Below, one piece after another: positions 33,397-39,431 of a DNA stretch of 39,431 nucleotides; position 1 is the stretch's first letter; every line of letters begins with the position of its first letter. Source of the DNA: Syntrophomonadaceae bacterium (GTDB taxonomy: Bacteria; Bacillota; Dethiobacteria; DTU022); NCBI GenBank assembly GCA_003567725.1, contig PWYU01000027.1, positions 1-39,431 of the forward strand, given 5' to 3'. The position numbers were made by a program, and so were the translations under genes. Below the pieces are notes generated by a model. That model saw only the letters and a program-made list of their open reading frames with translations, did not search any database and was not told the origin of the DNA.

Positions 33397-33930
33397 TTGG
33401 GCAAATGGAAAGAGCTGTGGGACTGGACTCGTTCTATCCTGATCGCGGTAGTCTTGGCCCTTTTGATTCGCATGTTTTTATTTGAAGTTTTTGTAGTTGA
33501 GGGTAAGTCAATGTATCCGACTCTTGTGGAAACAGAGCGGCTAATGGTTAACAAAATTGTGTACCATTTTGACGAACCCCGGTTAGGTGATGTTATTGTC
33601 TTCGAACATGAACCGGGCCGAGACTTCATTAAGCGAATCATCGGTGTTGAGGGCGAAAAAGTGGAAATTAAAAATGGCCAGGTCTATATTAACGATCAAC
33701 CCCTGGAAGAGTCTTACCTTAATGAGGATATTTTTATGCATGATTACGGGCCGGAAGTAATTCCAACCGGTTATCTTTTTGTTCTTGGCGATCATCGCCA
33801 GAACAGCATGGATTCAAGAGATCCGCGGGTTGGTTTTGTTTCTCAGGAATACCTGAAAGGGCGGGCTTTTTTAATCTTTTGGCCGCCATGGGAAGCACGT
33901 ATTATCGATGCCGAGGTGAACAGCCCTTGA
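33397..33930 (+). CDS. lepB: Signal peptidase I
   Basis: Membrane serine protease that cleaves signal peptides from secreted proteins. At 177 residues it is the short Bacillota form with one N-terminal membrane segment (about 13-32). The catalytic Ser is in GKSMYPTL (Ser38) and the Lys in RDFIKRIIG (Lys79). The C-terminal GDHRQNSMDSRDPRVGFV box is present. TTG start 33397 after GGGGATG. Its stop overlaps the rbgA start by four bases (TTGA). Confidence 0.96.
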   Translation: MGKWKELWDWTRSILIAVVLALLIRMFLFEVFVVEGKSMYPTLVETERLMVNKIVYHFDEPRLGDVIVFEHEPGRDFIKRIIGVEGEKVEIKNGQVYINDQPLEESYLNEDIFMHDYGPEVIPTGYLFVLGDHRQNSMDSRDPRVGFVSQEYLKGRAFLIFWPPWEARIIDAEVNSP

Positions 33931-34772
33931 GCAGCGGGCATTGGTATCCCGGCAGCATGTCCAAAGCAATGAATCAATTGCGTGAAGACTTAAAAGCAGT
34001 AGATCTGGTTATTGAACTGCTGGATGCCAGGATACCAAACAGCAGTAGAAACCCGGCCTTTTATGATTTATTTAAAAACAAGAAACATTTAATTTTGCTG
34101 CATAAAGCGGATCGGGCGGAAAATAAACGTACCGAAGCCTGGTTGAGCTACTTTAATTCCATGAATGCAGAAGCGATGGCTTTCAGCGTGCAGGGAAAAC
34201 ATTATTTAGACCGGCTGCTTAGATATTTTAAAAAAGAAGAAGAACGGATAAGCTCGGGCCGCTTCAAACGACCCCTGCGTATGATATTTGTCGGCATACC
34301 TAATGTCGGCAAATCTACTTTAATAAACCTTTTTGTCCGTAAGGCAGTAACCAGGACCGGTAATCGCCCGGGTATTACCAGGGGTAAGCAGTGGATCAGG
34401 ATTATGCCTAATATGGAACTATTAGATACACCGGGTATCCTCAGGCCTAAAATAAATGAAGAAACTGTCCGATCTCTGGCTGTAGTAGGCGCTATACCTG
34501 CCGGCCGGGCGGATATTTATGATGCTGCTCTCTGGTTGCTGAGCCGGTACTTAGAGCAGGAAAAATTGAAATATTTACAAGAAAGATATCCGGGATGCGA
34601 ATCAGGGCCGGTCGAGGCAATTTTTGAAAAGATCGGTTTTTCCCAGGGGTGTTTGCAATCAGAAGGCCAGATCGATTATGAAAGAACAGCCGCTTTAATC
34701 TTGCGCGATTATCAAAATGGTTCGCTGGGAAAATTTACTCTCGAAGAAGCCCCGCCGGTTGATGAGTTTTAA
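33927..34772 (+). CDS. rbgA: Ribosome biogenesis GTPase RbgA (YlqF)
   Basis: GTPase for a late step of 50S assembly. It has the circularly permuted motif order: G4 (LLHKADRAE) before G1 (GIPNVGKSTLIN), then G3 (LLDTPGI), with a C-terminal RNA-binding domain. The N-terminus HWYPGSMSKAMNQL and DARIPNSSRNP are family marks. The frame is open back to 33879 inside lepB. TTG 33927 is preferred, with GAGGTGA seven bases upstream, giving 281 residues. The G4 box reads HKAD in place of NKxD. Confidence 0.94.
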   Translation: MSSGHWYPGSMSKAMNQLREDLKAVDLVIELLDARIPNSSRNPAFYDLFKNKKHLILLHKADRAENKRTEAWLSYFNSMNAEAMAFSVQGKHYLDRLLRYFKKEEERISSGRFKRPLRMIFVGIPNVGKSTLINLFVRKAVTRTGNRPGITRGKQWIRIMPNMELLDTPGILRPKINEETVRSLAVVGAIPAGRADIYDAALWLLSRYLEQEKLKYLQERYPGCESGPVEAIFEKIGFSQGCLQSEGQIDYERTAALILRDYQNGSLGKFTLEEAPPVDEF

Positions 34773-34799
34773 AGCCCTTGTATTAGGAGTTGTTCTTAT

Positions 34800-35564
34800 T
34801 TGCGCTTTGAAAAATTGACTATTAAAGAATTAAAAGCTTTTTTAGAAAATACGGGGGAATTAAGTCCCGAGCAAGAATCTCTCCTAAAATCTGATGACAG
34901 GCGCGGGGCAGCGGAGCTATATAAGCGTTATTGCCGTAAAAAAGAAGCTCGGACCCGGGAAGAAAAACGCCTAAACGAGATGCTCTCCGAAGAAGTATTA
35001 TTGATTAATAAAGGCTTTAAGGCTGTTGCCGGAGTGGATGAAGCCGGTAGGGGCCCCCTGGCCGGACCGGTAATTGCCGCTGCGGTAATATTAAAGCCGG
35101 GGGTCTTGATTAACAGTTTAAATGATTCAAAACAGCTATCAGCACAGACCCGGGAATATTTATTTGAACAAGTAATTTTAAATGCGTTTAGTTATGGTAT
35201 TGCTGGCGCCACCAGGGAAGAAATCGACCAATTAAATATCCACGCTGCCTCGATGCTTGCTATGCAAAGAGCTCTTGAAAGGCTTTCTCTAGAACCTGAT
35301 TATGTTCTGGTGGACGGTTTCAAGATTAGAGATTGCCTTTTCAGGCAAAAAGCGATCAAGGGCGGAGATGGTTTATCAATGTCTATAGCTGCAGCCTCAA
35401 TTTTGGCCAAAGTTAGCAGGGATAAAATTATGAATGATCTGCATCAGAAATACCCCCGCTACGGTTTTGACCGCAATAAGGGGTATGGTACTGCTGCTCA
35501 TCGTGAAGCTATAGCCAGATACGGGCTTTGCCCTGCCCACCGCCGTACTTTCAAGATGGCTTAA
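34800..35564 (+). CDS. rnhB: Ribonuclease HII
   Basis: Removes ribonucleotides and RNA from RNA-DNA hybrids. The 254-residue product has the Bacillota N-terminal extension (about 1-70) and the catalytic domain with VAGVDEAGRGPLAGPV (Asp-Glu pair), a further Asp in VLVDGF, SIAAASILAKVSRD and the C-terminal GYGTAAHREAIARYG. TTG start 34800, ten bases after AGGAG. Confidence 0.97.
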   Translation: MRFEKLTIKELKAFLENTGELSPEQESLLKSDDRRGAAELYKRYCRKKEARTREEKRLNEMLSEEVLLINKGFKAVAGVDEAGRGPLAGPVIAAAVILKPGVLINSLNDSKQLSAQTREYLFEQVILNAFSYGIAGATREEIDQLNIHAASMLAMQRALERLSLEPDYVLVDGFKIRDCLFRQKAIKGGDGLSMSIAAASILAKVSRDKIMNDLHQKYPRYGFDRNKGYGTAAHREAIARYGLCPAHRRTFKMA

Positions 35565-35634
35565 ATTAGCTAAATCAAGCTAGAACTTTGTGCTTTAAAT
35601 ATTGATTACATAAATACTGTAAACGGAAATAGCT

Positions 35635-36006
35635 ATGACTATGAAGCGACGTCAGGTTGGTCTGGCCGGAGAGAAGGAGGCCCGAAACTACCTGGAATCT
35701 AAAGGTTACGAGATTATAGAGACAAATTATCGCTGCCCGCTGGGTGAAATAGATATTATAGCCCGTGAGCAGGAAACCATTGTTTTTATTGAAGTACGTA
35801 CTCGCACCGGTTTAGCTTTCGGCGGACCGGAAGAATCGATCAATTTTAAAAAAGCGCATCAAATGCGCAGGTTGGCCCAATACTACTTAAAAACGATTTC
35901 AGTAAATGAAAGGCCCTGCCGGATTGATTTGGTAGCAGTCAGGCTGAAGAAAAATGATCTGAACCTGGAGCATTTAAATCATCTTAAAGGAATCCTGGCC
36001 GGTTGA
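35635..36006 (+). CDS. yraN: YraN family endonuclease-like protein (UPF0102)
   Basis: A 123-residue protein with the PD-(D/E)XK-like core typical of UPF0102: GLAGEKEARNYLESKGYEI, then NYRCPLGEIDIIARE and IVFIEVRTRT. The catalytic pattern (GEID, then E-x-R, where many nucleases have E-x-K) is present. It is usually encoded beside rnhB, as here. The cellular role is not established. ATG 35635, with the second in-frame ATG at 35641 also possible; the ribosome site is weak. Confidence 0.9.
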   Translation: MTMKRRQVGLAGEKEARNYLESKGYEIIETNYRCPLGEIDIIAREQETIVFIEVRTRTGLAFGGPEESINFKKAHQMRRLAQYYLKTISVNERPCRIDLVAVRLKKNDLNLEHLNHLKGILAG

Positions 36007-36036
36007 TATCAAAATATTTGACCGAGGTGGTTAAGA

Positions 36037-36510
36037 ATGCTATATATTGCCGTTGTCGGAGGCTCGGAGTGTACAGGTGAAGAAAGCGAGCTGGCACTCC
36101 AGGTGGGAAGCGAAATAGCCCGCAGGGGCGGAGTTGTAATTTGCGGCGGAGGTTCAGGCGTTATGAAAGCGGCCTCTGAAGGAGCCCAGGCTGCAGGTGG
36201 AGCTGCCCTTGGTATATTACCTGGAACCGATCATCGCCTGGGAAACCGGTACTTGAATTTCACGATCGCTACCGGGTTAGGAGAAGCTCGCAATGCCCTA
36301 ATTACACGTACCGCTGACGCTGTAATTGCTATCGGCGGTGAATACGGCACCCTTTCTGAAATTGCGCTGGCTCTTAAAATGAATAAGCCGGTGATTGGAC
36401 TGAATAGCTGGTTTTTAGAAGCTCCACATAAAACCGGGCAGGCCATAATCGAAGCTTCATCGGCGAAGGAAGCTGTAGATAAGGCTTTTAGCGCATGCCG
36501 TAATGTGTAA
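36037..36510 (+). CDS. LOG-like Rossmann-fold protein (TIGR00725 type)
   Basis: A 157-residue protein of the lysine-decarboxylase-like/SLOG superfamily. It has an N-terminal nucleotide-binding strand-loop (IAVVGGSECTGEE), VICGGGSGVMKAASEGAQ, ARNALITRTADAVIAIGGEYGTLSE (the GGxxGTxxE motif) and MNKPVIGL. Related proteins act as cytokinin-nucleotide phosphoribohydrolases or bind nucleotides, but this subgroup has no settled function. ATG 36037 with GAGGTGG upstream. It is the last gene of the long plus-strand run before the second T-box. Confidence 0.85.
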   Translation: MLYIAVVGGSECTGEESELALQVGSEIARRGGVVICGGGSGVMKAASEGAQAAGGAALGILPGTDHRLGNRYLNFTIATGLGEARNALITRTADAVIAIGGEYGTLSEIALALKMNKPVIGLNSWFLEAPHKTGQAIIEASSAKEAVDKAFSACRNV

Positions 36511-36589
36511 TACTTCAACTGGCTAAATCTGACGGAGCCGCTGCTTTTAGTACTGAAACTTCATTAAAACCCAAAATTCAAAACACCGG

Positions 36590-36618
36590 TTGACGCAGGT
36601 ACCCCCCTGTTGTATAAT
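36590..36618 (+). promoter_or_regulatory. Sigma-A type promoter of the aroA-like gene
   Basis: TTGACG (36590-36595), 17 bases, TATAAT (36613-36618), with an extra TG just before the -10. Transcription would start near 36625 at the beginning of the T-box leader. Confidence 0.88.
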
Positions 36619-36624
36619 TAACTC

Positions 36625-37004
36625 TAATTAAATAGCAAAAAAAGCTAAGATAGAGGAAAGTAAACTGGCCAGGAATTCTTAAGAGACATCGGGTCCAGGG
36701 CTGAAAGCCCGGTGGTTTAACAGCCAGGAGAAGTTCCCTCTGGAGCAGCAGGCTGAAAAACCGGCTTACCCTGTCGGCCAGTAGGCTATGACGGAGGCTT
36801 CCTCCGTTACAAGGAAGAAGGTATATGGCACGCAGTTGCAAGGCTTGCCAGGATTAATATAAGCTGGCTATAGTGCCTTCATGGCGCTGAATAGCCTTAG
36901 TAACATAACGGCCCGTACCTTAATGGAGAGGGGTACATACAGTACTCAACCGGGGTGGTACCGCGTAAAGCCAAAGCTTTCGTCCCTATGGACGGAAGCT
37001 TTTT
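36625..37004 (+). promoter_or_regulatory. Large T-box riboswitch, Phe specifier, upstream of the aroA-like gene
   Basis: The T-box core GGGTGGTACCGCG is at 36953-36965. Stem I closes with AGAGG (36652-36656) and CCTCT (36737-36741). The next helix is CTGGC/GCCAG. The specifier loop between them has AAAGTAAA on the 5' side and GAGAAGTTC on the 3' side, so the codon is TTC at 36734-36736, as in the pheS leader. The leader is about 380 bases, against about 260 for pheS. The extra length lies between stem I and the antiterminator, where several further hairpins can be drawn. Confidence 0.9.
36973..37004 (+). terminator. T-box intrinsic terminator before the aroA-like gene
   Basis: AAAGCTTTCGTCC (36973-36985) pairs with GGACGGAAGCTTT starting at 36990 across a 4-base loop with one mismatch. 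The stem runs into a T tract ending at 37004. Confidence 0.9.
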
Positions 37005-37107
37005 GTATTTAGATAAAGTGATTATATCCTGTTCTAGTGCAGCCATTTAATATGGTTTTCTATAACAGATGTTTTTAAAATAATTCAAGTGAAAGGGTGT
37101 ATGAAGG

Positions 37108-38397
37108 ATGGAAATCAAGATTAAACCGGTTCAGAAATTTGCAGGTGAGCTAAAAGCACCAGGCGACAAGTCAATTTCACACCGGGCTCTTATTTATGCC
37201 TCTCTTACTGAAGATAAGGTTGAAGTTGAAAGCCTAATGCAGACCCGTGATATTAAGGCTACCCTTGAGTGTTTAAGCCAGCTTGGTGTTGATTTTGTAG
37301 AATCTGAGGATAAAGTGATAATTTACGGAAAAGGGTTGCGCGGGTTCAAGGAACCAAAGAATGTACTGGATGTTGGTAACTCTGAAATAGCTGCCAGCCT
37401 CTTAACCGGTTTGTTAGCGGGGCAACCTTTTTTTTCAACCATTACTGGCAGCCCTTCACTGCAAACACATCATATGAAAAACATCACAAAACCTTTACAG
37501 GATATGGGAGCTACTATTAAAGGCAGAAGTGAAAATGATTTATTGCCTCTATCGATCCGCGGATATGACTTAATGCCTCTGAAGTATGATTTGCCTGTCA
37601 GCAGCGCCCAGGTTAAATCAGCCCTTCTAACAGCAGCTCTTTTCAGCAGGGGTAAATCTGAATTAACCGATTTGTTTTGCACCAGGGATCACACAGAAAG
37701 AATGCTGCGCTTTCTTGGAGCAGACATAAATAAACCAGGTGAACGGCATATTGTTCTTAACAGCCCTTCTAAATTAAAAGGTGAAAAGCTGGTAATTCCC
37801 GGTGATATATCTTCTTCCATTTACTTTATTCTTGCTGCTGCCCTGGCTCCGGAAGGAGAATTAAAGCTCAACGCTGTTGGCATAAACCCCTCCAGAACCG
37901 GAGTGCTGGATACATTAAAATTGATGGGGGCAAATATCACTATTCAAAATGAAAAAGAATATAATAATGAACCGGTGGCTGATCTGCTGATTAAAGGCGG
38001 TGAAAAATTAAAGGGAGTAAAGCTGAAAGAAGATGCCATTAACAGTATTATTGATGATATTCCGGCAGTAATAGTGGCAGCGCTTTATGCAGATGGTGAT
38101 ACAGTTATCAAAACCGGTACCGATTTAAGGCCTAAAAAAGGTGAACGGCTGGATATTATAATTAATGAACTCAGAAAAAAAGGCGCTTCGATAAAAGATG
38201 CACCGGATGGTTTAATAATCAATGGTAATACAAAACTATCCGGAGAGGAATGTAACAGCAGTGGCGATTACCGGATTGCTATGGCGCTAAGTGTCGCATC
38301 GCTTTATGCGGAAACAGAGACTATAATCAAAGAAGCGGAAGCGGTTGATAACTCCGTACCCGGTTTCTACGATATGCTGAAAAAGTTAGCCACTTAA
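37108..38397 (+). CDS. aroA: Divergent EPSP synthase (AroA) homologue
   Basis: The family enzyme joins PEP and shikimate-3-phosphate in aromatic amino-acid synthesis. Fold and length (429 residues) are complete: PGDKSISHRAL (18-28), VSSAQVKSALL (164-174), PGDISSSIYF (231-240) and INPSRTG (259-265). Several substrate-site residues differ from the family: GNSGT..R reads GNSEIAAS (90-97), GDxSLxxRPM reads GSPSLQTHHM (114-123), KExDR reads KKGER (343-347), and GDHR reads GDYR (386-389). Retained are Lys21, Ser22, Arg26, Gln168, Asp316/317, Arg347 and Arg389. Catalysis of the normal reaction is therefore uncertain; a changed substrate or lost activity is possible. The Phe T-box supports a role linked to aromatic amino acids. 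ATG 37108 follows a GAAAGGGTG/GAAGG stretch. Confidence 0.85.
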   Translation: MEIKIKPVQKFAGELKAPGDKSISHRALIYASLTEDKVEVESLMQTRDIKATLECLSQLGVDFVESEDKVIIYGKGLRGFKEPKNVLDVGNSEIAASLLTGLLAGQPFFSTITGSPSLQTHHMKNITKPLQDMGATIKGRSENDLLPLSIRGYDLMPLKYDLPVSSAQVKSALLTAALFSRGKSELTDLFCTRDHTERMLRFLGADINKPGERHIVLNSPSKLKGEKLVIPGDISSSIYFILAAALAPEGELKLNAVGINPSRTGVLDTLKLMGANITIQNEKEYNNEPVADLLIKGGEKLKGVKLKEDAINSIIDDIPAVIVAALYADGDTVIKTGTDLRPKKGERLDIIINELRKKGASIKDAPDGLIINGNTKLSGEECNSSGDYRIAMALSVASLYAETETIIKEAEAVDNSVPGFYDMLKKLAT

Positions 38398-38460
38398 AGA
38401 GAAAAAGCAAACCAGAAATTTTGCAACATATAAGATCTTCTCTGACTGCCTTAAAGGGCT

Positions 38461-38476
38461 CCGGATAAATATCCGG
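38461..38476 (+). other. Hairpin after the aroA-like gene
   Basis: CCGGATA and TATCCGG form a perfect 7 bp stem with a 2-base loop. There is no T run beyond CTCTT, so termination is uncertain. Confidence 0.35.
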
Positions 38477-38503
38477 GGCTCTTCGTAATATGACAGGGGC
38501 ATT

Positions 38504-39216
38504 TCAAAGAAAAAATAAAAAAAGGTCTACAGCTACGTCTTCGGTGCGGGTCATGATCACCTCCGCACCTGCTTCCAGCAGGAGCTCCTGTAAATAAAGG
38601 CTCATGTTAAGGACTACGTCTTTTTCATGAAGATCACCCGGCCCGGCAATTCACGGTTGACCTGCTCCCCGCCTTTATCTAAAAACACCGTAACCGGTAT
38701 GGTGTCAGATACTCCTTCAGCAGGAGCGTCGTTAGCGCCTACGGTATACACGGCACTATAAATACCGCCTCTACCGGGGGGGCCGGTAGGATATTCTAGT
38801 TCAGTCATTTGAACATAACTGCCTTGCCCAATTTGATAATAGGCAGTTGCTCCCGGGCTGCCCCGGGCCTAAATTTTCAAAGAATCTCCCGGATTTAAAA
38901 TCTGATCCTCCCCGTTTACGTTTACATCTACTTGCGAATAGGACTGGATTGTCCCAAAAACAAATAAAGAATCTGTGTAATAGCTGATCTGGTACTCGGG
39001 CGGGTAAGAAACATCTAAAAGCGGCCGCTTTTGATCTTCGTCTACTTCCGGATCAAATTCCTTTGGTGTTGAAATGATTACCGCTCTAGTTTCTTTATCC
39101 CATTCCAAAAAGGCTCCCAGCGCTTCCGCAGTCGGTTCAACGGGGGCATAAACACTATCATCAATCAGTTTTACCGGACTGTATAACTCATAATTCTTTC
39201 TGATCGGTGCTTGCAA
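38504..39216 (-). pseudogene. Decayed N-acetylmuramoyl-L-alanine amidase (copper-amine-oxidase-like N-domain plus Amidase_3)
   Basis: Read on the minus strand, a 115-residue piece contains a copper-amine-oxidase-N-like segment (VYAPVEPTAEALGAFLEWD, then TRAVII). It ends at an in-frame TAG (38871-38869). The same frame then continues for 84 codons (ARGSPGATAYYQIGQ...) to another TAG at 38616-38614. Shifting frame gives LHEKDVVLNMSLYLQELLLE and AGAEVIMTRTEDVAVDL, which is typical Amidase_3. The DPGHGG zinc motif and everything after the MTRTED block are missing. The first piece has only a TTG start and no signal peptide. Stop codon, frameshift, deletion and truncation together mark a pseudogene of a cell-wall hydrolase. 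Confidence 0.8.
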
Positions 39217-39431
39217 GCGTTATGCAAAATCAAAATCTAAATTTTTAATAGTGTTTCTGTGTAAATTGTAGGGGAAGATAAATCTATAATCTATTAGGGA
39301 GGGCCGGTATTTTAAGGTAGGGATTTCTCTTAAGGAAAGGAGTAATAATACCCCAGTAGCAGGATTTTGCGATAATGTGAGATAATGAGCTGCTGCAGGG
39401 CGAATTAGAATTATTCCTTTCCCACATCAGC
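39217..39431. other. Gap at right edge with no recognisable gene
   Basis: About 215 bases follow the amidase remnant. A ribosome-site-like AAGGAAAGGAG occurs near 39336, but no open frame of note follows before the window ends. No signal peptide for the amidase remnant can be recovered here. Confidence 0.4.

Noticed and set aside
38869-38871. In-frame TAG as a pyrrolysine or read-through codon
   Set aside because: The downstream part is also frameshifted and lacks the zinc motif, and no pyl gene is visible, so decay is the simpler reading.

Overview
The window looks like chromosome of a spore-forming, low-to-mid GC Bacillota, most likely a Clostridia-class anaerobe. The evidence is a spoVS gene, two T-box leaders, the order rpmF-plsX-fab...acpP-fabF-rnc-smc-ftsY-ylxM-ffh-rpsP-khpA-rimM-trmD-rplS-lepB-rbgA-rnhB-yraN, sigma-A-type promoters, and many TTG and GTG starts (14 of 36 annotated genes). 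No phage, CRISPR array, intact transposon, rRNA or tRNA gene was seen. The species cannot be named from the sequence alone.

Region 1 (1-4135) is an accessory signalling patch on the minus strand. It holds the start of a PAS-domain gene cut by the window edge, a 1090-residue PAS/GAF/GGDEF/HD-GYP protein whose HD-GYP part has lost metal ligands, a histidine-kinase ATPase remnant, and a short remnant resembling a ribbon-helix-helix protein.

Region 2 (4240-12129) is plus strand. A consensus promoter and Phe-type T-box lead into pheS-pheT-zapA-cvpA, ended by a terminator. Then come mpg and mutS2.

Region 3 (12130-17117) holds a class A penicillin-binding protein and a stand-alone CheC on the minus strand. 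It also has three copies of a roughly 90-130 bp palindromic repeat, a tandemly duplicated 99 bp hairpin unit, and a small membrane-anchored NusG-domain-II protein.

Region 4 (17118-36510) is a long run of housekeeping genes on the plus strand. A perfect TTGACA-17-TATAAT promoter drives yceD-rpmF-plsX-fabH-fabD-fabG-acpP-fabF. These are followed by rnc, spoVS, smc and ftsY. A structured gap and a palindrome-covered start precede ylxM-ffh. Then come rpsP, khpA, rimM, trmD, rplS, lepB, rbgA, rnhB, yraN and a LOG-like gene. The genes serve fatty-acid and phospholipid initiation, ribosome and rRNA maturation, SRP-dependent secretion, and chromosome segregation.

Region 5 (36590-39431) has a second, unusually long T-box, again with a TTC (Phe) specifier. 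It precedes an AroA (EPSP synthase) homologue in which several PEP- and shikimate-3-phosphate-site residues are replaced. A decayed cell-wall amidase gene follows on the minus strand. The AroA-like gene with its leader, the duplicated hairpin units, and the palindrome over the ylxM ribosome site are the most unusual items.
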